A stretch of DNA of 12,161 nt from Oscillospiraceae bacterium (lineage in GTDB: Bacteria > Bacillota > Clostridia > Oscillospirales > Acutalibacteraceae): NCBI GenBank assembly GCA_902766855.1, contig CACXFE010000148.1, forward strand, positions 1-12,161, written 5' to 3'. The translations under genes were made by a program, and so were the position numbers. Of this stretch, positions 1 to 6,874 are shown piece after piece; position 1 is the first letter of the stretch, and each line of letters opens with the position of its first letter. The notes beneath the pieces were generated by a model. The model worked only from the letters and a program-made list of their open reading frames with translations, was not told the DNA's origin and did no database searches.

Positions 1-2
1 CC

Positions 3-542
3 CGGTTTGACGCTTCGTGCGAAGCACTGCGCCGCCATGTTTTGCGATTACATATCATCGCAAATTCGGACAGCGCGGAAGACCAGCAGATCAAACTGGC
101 GGTGCGGGACCGCATTCTGGAAAAGGCCGCCGTGTTTGCGGAAGGGCAAACCGACCGCGCGCTTGCCGAGGAGGCAGTGCGGCGGCACCTGCCCGAACTG
201 GAACGGGAGGCAGATGCGGTACTGGCCGAGAACGGCTATGCTTATACCGCCCGCGTGACGATCGAAGACAGTTTTTTTGAAACCAGAGAATACGAGGCGT
301 TTACCCTTCCCGCCGGCACCTATCGCTCGGTTATGGTGCGGCTGGGGCAGGCAAAGGGGAAAAACTGGTGGTGCGTGGTTTTTCCGGCGGTCTGCATTCC
401 CGCCGCGGCGCCGCAAGCCCGCTTGTCTGACGCGGTCCCCCGGCGCGATGCCGCCGTTGCGGAGCATCCTGAACGGTATGAAATGCGCTTTAAAGCGGTG
501 GAATGGTACGAGGATTTAAAAAAATTTTTAAACAGACAATAA
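3..542 (+). CDS. spoIIR: Stage II sporulation protein R (SpoIIR), 5' end missing
   Basis: SpoIIR is the secreted forespore signal that, in Bacillus, triggers the membrane protease SpoIIGA in the mother cell to process pro-sigma-E. The reading frame is open to the window edge, so the start and the expected N-terminal signal peptide or membrane segment lie outside. The visible protein begins RFDASCEALRRHV and continues into the family hallmark LRLHIIANSDSAEDQ, then KLAVRDRIL. Further on are the REYEAFTLPAGTY block and the GKNWWCVVFPAVC motif, ending with a conserved-looking FKAVEWYEDLKKF. The TTG at 42 opens the hallmark motif itself and has no ribosome binding site, so it is not the true start. 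The usual FPPLC appears here as FPAVC, and the segment after it is alanine- and arginine-rich. The identification is by motif recognition. Its presence implies an endospore-forming lineage. Confidence 0.9.
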   Translation, partial: RFDASCEALRRHVLRLHIIANSDSAEDQQIKLAVRDRILEKAAVFAEGQTDRALAEEAVRRHLPELEREADAVLAENGYAYTARVTIEDSFFETREYEAFTLPAGTYRSVMVRLGQAKGKNWWCVVFPAVCIPAAAPQARLSDAVPRRDAAVAEHPERYEMRFKAVEWYEDLKKFLNRQ

Positions 543-555
543 AAATGCTTGCAAT

Positions 556-584
556 TTGAAAAGGTTTGTGTTATTATTTATAAT
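556..584 (+). promoter_or_regulatory. Sigma-A-type promoter of rpmE
   Basis: A TTGAAA -35 box (556-561) lies exactly 17 bases upstream of a perfect TATAAT -10 box (579-584). Transcription would start near 591, leaving a leader of roughly 22 bases before the rpmE ATG. The leader carries a GAGAGGGGTG ribosome binding site at 597-606. The -35 box starts only 14 bases after the spoIIR stop, so rpmE can be transcribed separately from spoIIR. Confidence 0.85.
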
Positions 585-612
585 ACGCAATAAATTGAGA
601 GGGGTGACAACG

Positions 613-813
613 ATGAAGGAAGGTATTCATCCGCAGTACGAAAAGGTTACCATTAAGTGCGCATGCGGCGCGGAGTTCGAAACACGCTCAACTAAAAAGG
701 ATATCCGTTTGGATATTTGTTCTAAATGTCATCCGTTTTTTACCGGCAAGCAAAAGTTGGTAGACACCGGCGGGCGCGTAGACAGATTCAAAAAGCGTTT
801 CGGCATGGAATGA
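613..813 (+). CDS. rpmE: 50S ribosomal protein L31, zinc-binding type
   Basis: This 66-residue protein is the small L31 subunit protein, which sits at the central protuberance of the 50S subunit and contributes to the bridge with 30S. It opens MKEGIHPQYEKVTIKC and has the metal ligands C16, C18, C36 and C39 (CAC and CSKC). These define the zinc-containing (C+) form rather than the zinc-free YtiA form made under zinc starvation. The ending VDTGGRVDRFKKRFG is the normal L31 tail, so the gene is full length. The ATG at 613 is preferred over in-frame codons further upstream because GAGGGGTG sits 6 to 7 bases before it. Those upstream codons would also overlap the promoter. The gene forms a single-gene unit between its own promoter and a terminator. 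Confidence 0.97.
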   Translation: MKEGIHPQYEKVTIKCACGAEFETRSTKKDIRLDICSKCHPFFTGKQKLVDTGGRVDRFKKRFGME

Positions 814-827
814 TAACACCTTTTACT

Positions 828-860
828 CCGCGGTTGCCGCTTGGCAACTGCGGATTTTTT
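828..860 (+). terminator. Rho-independent terminator of rpmE
   Basis: An 11-bp stem (828-838 with 843-853, one G-T wobble at 832/849) closes a GCTT tetraloop. It is followed by A and six T residues (855-860). The T run ends only 4 to 7 bases before the ribosome binding site of the next gene. Confidence 0.9.
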
Positions 861-876
861 ATGAACGGAGGATCGG

Positions 877-1515
877 ATGGAAGGCTATATCACGGCTTTG
901 AAAGAGTCGGTCTATGAAATCACCGAAAAGCGTTCCCGCTTTATCGCCACGCTTCGGCACTGCGAAAATGAAGAGGCGGCCGCCTCTTTTTTGAGCGAGA
1001 TGCGCGCCCGGTATTGGGATGCGCGCCACAATGTTTTCGCCTATTCGGTATCGGGGGGCGCGTTCAAGCGCTTCTCGGATGACGGCGAGCCCCACGGCAC
1101 CGCCGGGAAGCCGGTGCTGGATGTGGTGGAAGGCTCGGGGATGACCGATATTGCCATTGTGGTGACCCGGTATTTCGGCGGGGTACTGCTTGGCACCGGC
1201 GGGCTTGTGCGCGCCTATTCCGCCGCGGCAAAAGGGGCGGCGGATCAGGCGGAGCGCGTCAGGATGACGCCTTGCGCCGTCTATAAAGTCACCTGCCCGT
1301 ATGCCGATCATGACCGGTTGCTTCATCTGATCGAGAACGCGGGGGGACGGGTGGAAGACACGGCTTTTGCCGAAGCGGTCACCCTGCAATTTTATTTGGA
1401 AGACGCCGCGGCGGCCGGGATGGAGGCAAAACTGCGGGAAACCTTTTCCGCCCGGCTTATCGCCGAGCGGCTGGAAGAACGGCTTTTGCCGGTAAAAACG
1501 GAGGATCGCCCATGA
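877..1515 (+). CDS. yigZ: YigZ/IMPACT (UPF0029) family protein
   Basis: This 212-residue protein has the bacterial YigZ/YvyE layout: an N-terminal UPF0029/IMPACT domain (about residues 15-125) and a C-terminal ferredoxin-like DUF1949 domain (about 135-205). Diagnostic motifs are KRSRFIA near residue 18, FSDDGEPHGTAGKP (66-79) and VVTRYFGGVLLGTGGLVRAY (95-114). The eukaryotic relative IMPACT/YIH1 regulates GCN2. The bacterial role is not firmly established, though links to translation or nucleic-acid binding have been proposed. The ATG follows AACGGAGG (864-871) at good spacing. The stop overlaps the next start as ATGA (1512-1515), so the two genes are translationally coupled. No separate promoter is visible between the rpmE terminator and this start. 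Confidence 0.93.
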   Translation: MEGYITALKESVYEITEKRSRFIATLRHCENEEAAASFLSEMRARYWDARHNVFAYSVSGGAFKRFSDDGEPHGTAGKPVLDVVEGSGMTDIAIVVTRYFGGVLLGTGGLVRAYSAAAKGAADQAERVRMTPCAVYKVTCPYADHDRLLHLIENAGGRVEDTAFAEAVTLQFYLEDAAAAGMEAKLRETFSARLIAERLEERLLPVKTEDRP

Positions 1516-2183
1516 AAAAACATCGCAAAATACGCGTTATATCGTTGGTAGCCCTGCTTCTTTTGCTGCCGCTCGCCTGTTTTGGGCCGAGCGCGTATAT
1601 CGTCCGGCACGAAAAAAGCAACATCCTCCCCGCGGAGGATGCCGCGGCGGCGGAAGCCGAATGTGCGATCATCTTCGGCGCCGGCGTGCGGAATGGAAAA
1701 CCCACGCCGATGCTGCGGGATCGCCTGCTTACCGGCATTTCCCTTTATCAGAGCGGCGCGGTAAAAAAGTTGATCATGAGCGGGGATCACGGCCGGACAG
1801 AGTATGACGAAGTAAATGTGATGAAGGCGTTCGCAGTGGAGCGCGGGGTGCCCGATACCGATGTTTTTATGGATCACGCCGGTTTTTCCACTTATGAAAC
1901 CCTCTACCGTGCCGGGGCGGTTTTTGAAGCCGAAAAGGTGATTCTGGTCACCCAAACCTATCACCTTTACCGCGCGTTGTATATCGCGGAAAAATTAGGG
2001 CTGTCCGCCAAAGGCGTTTCCGCCGATCTGGCCGACTACCGGGGGCAGTTCAAGCGCGATTTGAGGGAAATCATCGCGCGGGACAAGGACTTTTTCACTT
2101 GTATGCTGAAACCGAAACCCACCTATCTCGGGGAAAAGATCCCCGTCAGCGGGGACGGAAATCTCACCAACGACCGGTTTTAA
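1512..2183 (+). CDS. SanA/YdcF-like membrane protein (DUF218)
   Basis: This 223-residue protein has a basic N-terminus (MKKHRKIR) and one hydrophobic segment at about residues 9-24, so it is probably a signal-anchored protein facing outwards. A DUF218 domain follows at about residues 50-185. DUF218 features include IIFGAGVRNGKPTPMLRDRL (53-72), KKLIMSGDHG, the STYETLYRA block, and VTQTYHLYRALYIAEKLG near the end. The closest named relative I recognise is E. coli SanA, linked to vancomycin exclusion at high temperature. The YdcF branch of the family binds S-adenosylmethionine. The biochemical activity of the SanA branch is unknown, and a role in the envelope is inference. It overlaps the YigZ stop by four bases (ATGA) and has no obvious Shine-Dalgarno of its own beyond GGAGGATCG at 1500-1508, inside yigZ. 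Confidence 0.85.
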   Translation: MKKHRKIRVISLVALLLLLPLACFGPSAYIVRHEKSNILPAEDAAAAEAECAIIFGAGVRNGKPTPMLRDRLLTGISLYQSGAVKKLIMSGDHGRTEYDEVNVMKAFAVERGVPDTDVFMDHAGFSTYETLYRAGAVFEAEKVILVTQTYHLYRALYIAEKLGLSAKGVSADLADYRGQFKRDLREIIARDKDFFTCMLKPKPTYLGEKIPVSGDGNLTNDRF

Positions 2184-2266
2184 CCGATTTCCCCGTAAAA
2201 ATTTTGCCGAGAAAAAGGAGTTTTCGTTTTTTTGGCGAATATAGGTTATAGAAGGGGGGAATCCGG

Positions 2267-3265
2267 ATGGATTGTGCCAGAAAAATCACGGAGGAAAACG
2301 AGAAAAAGTTTCTCTGCTCCGCCGCCACGCTTTGCGTGAACTCCAAGGGCAGAAAGCACCCGGAGGAAGAGTGCCCGCTCCGCACCTGTTTTCAGCGGGA
2401 CCGGGATCGCATCATTCATTCCAAGGCTTTTCGCCGCCTGAAACATAAAACACAGGTTTTTCTTTCCCCCGAATCCGATCATTACCGTACCCGCCTCACC
2501 CATACGCTGGAAGTGGCGCAGATCGCCCGCACGATCGCCCGCGCCCTGCGGCTGAATGAAGATCTGACCGAGGCGATCTCCTTAGGGCACGATCTCGGAC
2601 ATACCCCTTTCGGCCATGCGGGAGAGCGCGCGTTAAGGCAGGTTTCCGGCTTGGATTTCACCCATTATGAGCAGAGTGTGCGGGTTTGTGAACGGCTGGA
2701 AAAAGGCGGGGAAGGGCTGAATCTGACCGCCGAGGTGTTGGATGGGATCCTGCGGCACACCACCGGGGAGGAGGCCGCCACCCCGGAAGGGCGCATTGTG
2801 CGGCTGGCGGATCGGGTGGCGTACATCAACCATGATATTGACGATGCGATTCGCGCCGGGGTGATTTCGGAAACCGATATTCCCGCCGATATTCGGGATG
2901 CGTTGGGGCATAGCAAAAGCGCCCGGATCGGCACTTTGGTGACCGCGGTGGTCGATCACGGCGCTGAAAAAATCGGGATGGATCGCGATACCGCGTATTT
3001 CTTCGACCGCCTGCATGAATTTTTGTTTGAGCGGGTTTATACCAATCCTACCGCCAAATCGGAAGAAACCAAGGTGCTGGGCATTGTAGAAGGGCTGTTT
3101 GCCTATTACCTGCAAAATCCGGGGCGGATGACGCCGGAATATCAAACCATTGCCGCGCGGGAAGGCCTGCACCGCGCGATCACCGATTATATCGCCGGGA
3201 TGACCGATCATTACGCCATCACCACCTATTCGGATATTACGATTCCGAAAGCGTGGTCGATCTGA
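2267..3265 (+). CDS. dgt: Deoxyguanosinetriphosphate triphosphohydrolase (dGTPase) family, HD domain
   Basis: Enzymes of this family remove the whole triphosphate from dGTP, and in many homologues from other dNTPs, giving the deoxynucleoside and so adjusting DNA precursor pools. The 332-residue protein shows the RDRDRIIHSKAFRRLKHKTQVF entry motif and then the HD-domain metal ligands: H79 (RLTHTLEV), H108-D109 (GHDLGHTPFGHAGE) and probably D182 (LADRVAYINHDIDDA). The HYEQS motif (133-137) matches the family's substrate-pocket region. The length fits the shorter dGTPase-like subfamily rather than the roughly 500-residue E. coli Dgt, so true dNTP specificity is uncertain. The ATG at 2267 follows GAAGGGGGGA (2251-2260). 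The order dgt-dnaG-rpoD recurs in clostridia and links precursor balance with replication initiation. No convincing promoter was found in the 83-base gap upstream. Confidence 0.92.
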   Translation: MDCARKITEENEKKFLCSAATLCVNSKGRKHPEEECPLRTCFQRDRDRIIHSKAFRRLKHKTQVFLSPESDHYRTRLTHTLEVAQIARTIARALRLNEDLTEAISLGHDLGHTPFGHAGERALRQVSGLDFTHYEQSVRVCERLEKGGEGLNLTAEVLDGILRHTTGEEAATPEGRIVRLADRVAYINHDIDDAIRAGVISETDIPADIRDALGHSKSARIGTLVTAVVDHGAEKIGMDRDTAYFFDRLHEFLFERVYTNPTAKSEETKVLGIVEGLFAYYLQNPGRMTPEYQTIAAREGLHRAITDYIAGMTDHYAITTYSDITIPKAWSI

Positions 3266-3308
3266 TGCTTTTCGCCGGCGTCTGACATCACGGGAAAGGA
3301 GGAATACC

Positions 3309-5078
3309 ATGCTGATCCCCGAAGATGTTGTAAACGAAATCAAATATCGCAATCCGATCGAAGAACTGGTTTCCTCTTATGTGAATTTAAAACGGCGGGG
3401 GAAAAATTTAGTGGGGCTTTGCCCCTTTCACAGTGAAAAAACGCCTTCTTTTACCCTCTACCCGGAGAACGGCTCGTTTTATTGCTTCGGCTGCGGGGTG
3501 GGGGGAGATGTTTTCACCTTCACCGGGCTGATTGAAAATCTGGATTACGGCGAATCAATTCGCCTGCTTGCCGAGCGATCGGGCGTCACTCTCCCACAGG
3601 ACGGGATCGACGATTCCATGCAGCGGTTGAAAAACCGCATTTATGATATCAACCGTGACGCCGGGCGGTTTTTCCATCAATATATGTTGTCGCCGGCCGG
3701 AAAATGGGGGCTTGATTACCTGACCGGCAGAGGATTGACCATGGCGACCATCCGGCATTTCGGGCTGGGCGCCGCGCCCGATTCCTGGACGGCGCTGACC
3801 GACCATCTGCGAGCCAAAGGGTACAGCGAAAGCGAACTGCTTGCCGCCGGTGTTGCGGGCAAAGGCAACCACGGGGTGTATGATCGCTTCCGCAAGCGGG
3901 TGATGTTTCCCATTATCAATATCCGGGGCAATATCATTGGTTTCAGCGGCCGCGCCATGCCGGGGGAAGATAAGCAGGGCGCAAAATATGTCAACACCGC
4001 CGACACCCCGGTTTATAAAAAAAGCGCCAATCTGTTCGGGATGAATTTTGCCAAAAGCGCCTGTGCCGAACGGGTGATTTTGGTGGAAGGCAATATGGAT
4101 GTGATCTCCCTGCATCAGGCGGGGTTTACCAACACCGTGGCGCCGCTGGGCACCGCGTTCACGGCGGAGCAGGCAAACCTTTTGGCGCGGTATACCAAAG
4201 AAATCGTGCTGATGATGGACGCCGACGCCGCCGGGCAAAAAGCCATCCGGCGGGATATGGAAATTTTGCAAAACACCGGGCTGGCCGTGCGGGTGGTTTC
4301 GATCCCGGACGGGAAGGACCCGGATGAATTTATCAAGAAAAACGGGGCGGAGCGCTTTGCCGCGTTGTTGGAGGGCGCCGTCAGTGATATGGAGTTTAAA
4401 TTGCTCACCGCCGCCGCGGGGATCGATGTGACAAGCGACGACGGGAAACTGCGCTACCTCTCCGCCGCCGCGGAGGTGATCGCCGCTTCGGATGATGAGA
4501 TCGCGCGGGATCTTTACATCGGGCGCCTGTCGGAAAAATACGGCGTTTCCCGCACGGCGCTTTCCGCAAAAGTGGAAGAACTGCGGAAAAAGACCGCGCG
4601 AAAGAAAGAGCGCAAAGCATTCAGCGATATGGTTCGCCCGAAGTTTTCCGGCAATGAAATAAACCCCGAGCGCCGCACTTCCCCGCGCGGAACAGCGGCG
4701 GAAGAAACGGTTTTGGCGATCCTGTTGAAAAACCCCGATTACTGTGCCGAAACCGCCGCGCAGTTGCCGCCGGAAAAATGGATCACCACGCTGAACAGGC
4801 GTATTTTCGAAGTGATGATCGAAGCCGAAAAGGAAGGCCGGGCATTGGATCTTTCCCTGTTCGGGCAGAAACTGCTGCCGGCGGAAATGGGATATTTGGT
4901 ATCCCTGCAAAACAGCGAAAAAGCCGGGCAAAACCCGAAAACGGTATTAAAAGATTGCATCGGGGTAATATTAGAAGAGAACCTGCTTTCCCGTTCTGCC
5001 GATCAAACAGAGCAAACCACGGCGGATTGGGCGGAAAAAATGAAAAAAATGGTCGAGAATAAAGCGAAGGGAAATTAA
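3309..5078 (+). CDS. dnaG: DNA primase DnaG
   Basis: DnaG makes the RNA primers for leading- and lagging-strand synthesis and works with the replicative helicase. The 589-residue protein has all three expected parts. A CHC2 zinc-binding domain (about 1-100) carries ligands C38, H41, C59 and C62 in LCPFHSEKTPSF and YCFGCGVGGDVF. The catalytic core has a Toprim fold with E260 (VEGNMDVISLHQAG) and the DxD pair D304/D306 (MMDADAAGQKA). A C-terminal helicase-interaction region (about 455-589) is more diverged. The length is close to that of B. subtilis DnaG. The ATG follows AAAGGAGGAATACC, an ideal Shine-Dalgarno, 43 bases after dgt. The stop is only 4 bases before the rpoD start, with no room for a promoter, so dnaG and rpoD are co-transcribed at least in part. 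Confidence 0.98.
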   Translation: MLIPEDVVNEIKYRNPIEELVSSYVNLKRRGKNLVGLCPFHSEKTPSFTLYPENGSFYCFGCGVGGDVFTFTGLIENLDYGESIRLLAERSGVTLPQDGIDDSMQRLKNRIYDINRDAGRFFHQYMLSPAGKWGLDYLTGRGLTMATIRHFGLGAAPDSWTALTDHLRAKGYSESELLAAGVAGKGNHGVYDRFRKRVMFPIINIRGNIIGFSGRAMPGEDKQGAKYVNTADTPVYKKSANLFGMNFAKSACAERVILVEGNMDVISLHQAGFTNTVAPLGTAFTAEQANLLARYTKEIVLMMDADAAGQKAIRRDMEILQNTGLAVRVVSIPDGKDPDEFIKKNGAERFAALLEGAVSDMEFKLLTAAAGIDVTSDDGKLRYLSAAAEVIAASDDEIARDLYIGRLSEKYGVSRTALSAKVEELRKKTARKKERKAFSDMVRPKFSGNEINPERRTSPRGTAAEETVLAILLKNPDYCAETAAQLPPEKWITTLNRRIFEVMIEAEKEGRALDLSLFGQKLLPAEMGYLVSLQNSEKAGQNPKTVLKDCIGVILEENLLSRSADQTEQTTADWAEKMKKMVENKAKGN

Positions 5079-5082
5079 AAAC

Positions 5083-6135
5083 ATGGAAAAGAAGAACGAA
5101 AAGGAAAACAAAACACTGGAACCGGCGGAAATCGAGGAAGAAAAAGACCTTTCGATCGACGAGATCGAAAACGCGCCGGATGACCCGGAGGAACTCTTTT
5201 CAGAACCGCCCACGCTGGAACTGGATTTCGATGAGGAACCGACCGACGACGAACTGAAACTCGAAGAGATGGATATTGACCAACTCAACGAGGATATGAA
5301 TTTCGATAATATGAATTTAGATGACCCGGTCAAGGTTTATCTGCGGGAGATCGGGCGGGTGCCGCTTTTATCTTCGGAAGAGGAAGTGGAACTGGCGGTG
5401 CGGATCACCGAAGGGGATGAACAGGCCAAAAAGCGCCTGACCGAAGCCAACCTCCGGCTGGTGGTCAGCATAGCGAAAAAATATGTGGGCAGAGGGATGT
5501 ATTTCCTTGATCTGATCCAGGAGGGCAATGTGGGCCTGATCAAAGCCGTGGATAAATTCGATTATCAGAAGGGCTTCAAGTTTTCCACTTATGCTACTTG
5601 GTGGATTCGCCAAGCCATTACCCGCGCCATTGCGGATCAGGCGCGTACCATCCGCATCCCCGTGCATATGGTGGAAACCATCAACCGGCTGAAAAAGGTT
5701 CAAAGCCAGTTGCTGCATGAAAACGGCTATGAACCGAGTGAAGAACTGATCGCGGAAAAAATGGATATGCCGGTAGAGCGGGTGCGGGAGATCATGCGGG
5801 TCGCACAGGAGCCGGTTTCCATGGAAACGCCGATCGGGCCGGAAGAAGATTCCCGTTTGATGGATTTTATCCAGGACGCGGACGCGCTGGCGCCCGATGA
5901 AGCCGCCATGAAAGCCATTACCAATGAAGATATCGACGGCGTGTTGAAAACCCTGACGCCGCGGGAAGAATCGGTGATCCGCCTGCGCTTCGGCTTGCAG
6001 GACGGGCGCTGCCACACGCTGGAAGAAGTGGGCATGGAATTTAATGTGACGAGAGAGCGGATCCGCCAGATCGAGGCCAAGGCTCTTCGCAAACTGCGCC
6101 ACCCGGTCAGGAGCAATAAATTCAAGGATCGTTAA
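5083..6135 (+). CDS. rpoD: RNA polymerase primary sigma factor RpoD/SigA
   Basis: This is the 350-residue housekeeping sigma factor that directs RNA polymerase to -10/-35 promoters such as those before rpmE and the flippase gene. Region 1.2 starts near residue 80 (DDPVKVYLREIGRVPLLS). Region 2 includes NLRLVVSIAKKYVGRGM and the -10 recognition helix KFSTYATWWIRQAITRAI. Region 3 begins near IRIPVHMVETINRLKKV, and region 4.2 is EEVGMEFNVTRERIRQIEAKALRKLRHP (about 314-341), which recognises the -35 box. The full region 3 and the TYATWWIRQAITRA motif mark it as group 1 rather than an alternative sigma. The N-terminal extension (residues 13-81) is extremely acidic, with about 31 Asp/Glu and only two Lys, and contains no recognisable folded region 1.1. 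The ribosome binding site GAAGGGA (5066-5072) lies within the end of dnaG. Confidence 0.97.
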   Translation: MEKKNEKENKTLEPAEIEEEKDLSIDEIENAPDDPEELFSEPPTLELDFDEEPTDDELKLEEMDIDQLNEDMNFDNMNLDDPVKVYLREIGRVPLLSSEEEVELAVRITEGDEQAKKRLTEANLRLVVSIAKKYVGRGMYFLDLIQEGNVGLIKAVDKFDYQKGFKFSTYATWWIRQAITRAIADQARTIRIPVHMVETINRLKKVQSQLLHENGYEPSEELIAEKMDMPVERVREIMRVAQEPVSMETPIGPEEDSRLMDFIQDADALAPDEAAMKAITNEDIDGVLKTLTPREESVIRLRFGLQDGRCHTLEEVGMEFNVTRERIRQIEAKALRKLRHPVRSNKFKDR

Positions 6136-6173
6136 AGCGGCATATTTGCCGGCGGAAGTGCATATATAAAGAT

Positions 6174-6180
6174 GGGGTGA
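6174..6180 (+). promoter_or_regulatory. Ribosome binding site supporting a TTG start
   Basis: GGGGTGA is placed 6 bases before the TTG at 6187. The first in-frame ATG (6205) has a poorly spaced AAGGA only one base away. This decides in favour of TTG as the start of the gene after rpoD. Confidence 0.6.
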
Positions 6181-6186
6181 ACCATT

Positions 6187-6738
6187 TTGAATTCTGACAA
6201 GGATATGAAAATCGCGGGTGACAAGCCTTCCCGCGATCTGAAACAAAACCGGGAAACCGGCGAACAGGCGCCCGCCTCCAAAGCCGACCTTGCGGCGGCA
6301 AAAGAACTCGGGCGCACGGTGGCGTTCTGTTTTATGCAGGACGCCGAGAAGGTTGCCCGCCTCCCGGAGGACGACGATTCACAGCCGGTGATTCAACGGC
6401 GACTGTTGCTTTCTTTCACCGCCACGGTCGGGTTTGAACAGTTCTGCCCGAGCGACACGCTGGCAGGGATCGCGCAAAAAAGTTTTTTGGATACCTTAAA
6501 GAAGGAAGACGGTGAACTGTACCGTTCTTCTTCGGATACCGGCGCGTTTTCCTTCTATTATCTGGCGTATCGCCGCGGCAGTGAGATCGACCGGCGGATC
6601 GGCCAGACCTTTGCCATGCTCTGCTCGCATGACGGCGACCCGATCTATCAGGAACTCGGGGAGGCGCTGTACTGCTGGTTTTTGTCGGTCGTGCGAAAAA
6701 GCGCGGCAAACGCGGGTTTTGCACAGAATGCCGGTTGA
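6187..6738 (+). CDS. Protein of unrecognised family, downstream of rpoD
   Basis: I do not recognise this 183-residue protein. Residues 1-40 are hydrophilic and charged (rich in K, D, E, Q and A) and look disordered. From about residue 42 the sequence appears compact and mostly helical, with blocks LGRTVAFCFMQDAEKVARL, RRLLLSFTATVGFEQFCP, FSFYYLAYRRGSEIDRRIGQ and EALYCWFLSVVRKSA. No signal peptide, membrane helix, CxxC metal site, nucleotide-binding loop or helix-turn-helix stands out, so it is probably cytosolic. It starts with TTG and ends just before a strong terminator. No promoter is evident in the 51 bases after rpoD, so it is probably the last gene of the dgt-dnaG-rpoD transcript. It could be a clostridial conserved hypothetical or a lineage-specific partner of the neighbouring machinery; the latter is only contextual inference. 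Coding status is well supported by the ribosome binding site, codon use like its neighbours, and the terminator position. Confidence 0.8.
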   Translation: MNSDKDMKIAGDKPSRDLKQNRETGEQAPASKADLAAAKELGRTVAFCFMQDAEKVARLPEDDDSQPVIQRRLLLSFTATVGFEQFCPSDTLAGIAQKSFLDTLKKEDGELYRSSSDTGAFSFYYLAYRRGSEIDRRIGQTFAMLCSHDGDPIYQELGEALYCWFLSVVRKSAANAGFAQNAG

Positions 6739-6745
6739 TTTTCCG

Positions 6746-6775
6746 TCACCTTTTCCCGTGAAAAGGTGATTTTTT
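6746..6775 (+). terminator. Rho-independent terminator ending the rpoD cluster
   Basis: A perfect 10-bp stem (6746-6755 with 6760-6769, TCACCTTTTC paired with GAAAAGGTGA) closes a CCGT tetraloop. Six T residues follow (6770-6775). It lies 7 bases after the stop of the unrecognised gene and ahead of the next promoter, so it separates the dgt-dnaG-rpoD unit from the flippase unit. Confidence 0.95.
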
Positions 6776-6804
6776 ATTGCGCCCGCCGCCCACAAAAATT
6801 TCTG

Positions 6805-6834
6805 TTGACATTCTCCATGTATTTGTAGTACCAT
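6805..6834 (+). promoter_or_regulatory. Sigma-A-type promoter of the flippase unit
   Basis: A consensus TTGACA -35 box (6805-6810) is followed after 18 bases by TACCAT (6829-6834), a 4-of-6 match to TATAAT. Transcription would begin near 6841, giving a leader of about 34 bases. The -35 match and its position just after a terminator are strong evidence; the exact -10 assignment is less certain. Confidence 0.7.
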
Positions 6835-6874
6835 ATTTTTGTATTCTTGTAAGAAAGGATTTCCTTGAAACGGA

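Noticed and set aside
42..44. TTG as the start codon of spoIIR
   Set aside because: It opens the conserved LRLHIIANSD motif, has no ribosome binding site before it, and the frame stays open to the window edge with family-like sequence. The gene is truncated by the window instead.
1569..1583. Possible lipoprotein signal (LPLAC) in the SanA-like protein
   Set aside because: The residues before the cysteine (P, L, A) do not fit the usual lipobox, and the SanA/YdcF family is membrane-anchored rather than lipidated.
2206..2239. Possible terminator between the SanA-like gene and dgt
   Set aside because: Only a 5-bp AT-rich stem (2211-2215 with 2221-2225) precedes the T run. An alternative outer pairing would put the T run inside the loop. 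Too weak to call.
3555..4931. Long open frame on the minus strand opposite dnaG
   Set aside because: It lies entirely within dnaG, its translation is rich in H, R, G and F with no recognisable motif, and no ribosome binding site was seen. It is a shadow caused by codon bias.
6163..6170. TATATAAA resembling a -10 box after rpoD
   Set aside because: No -35-like sequence is found at 16 to 18 bases upstream, and the region lies between genes that are probably co-transcribed.
6205..6207. ATG as an alternative start for the gene after rpoD
   Set aside because: Its AAGGA site is only one base away, whereas the TTG at 6187 has GGGGTGA at normal spacing.
5368..6246. Long open frame on the minus strand opposite rpoD
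   Set aside because: It overlaps strongly conserved sigma-factor regions and has a shadow-like composition with no family motif.
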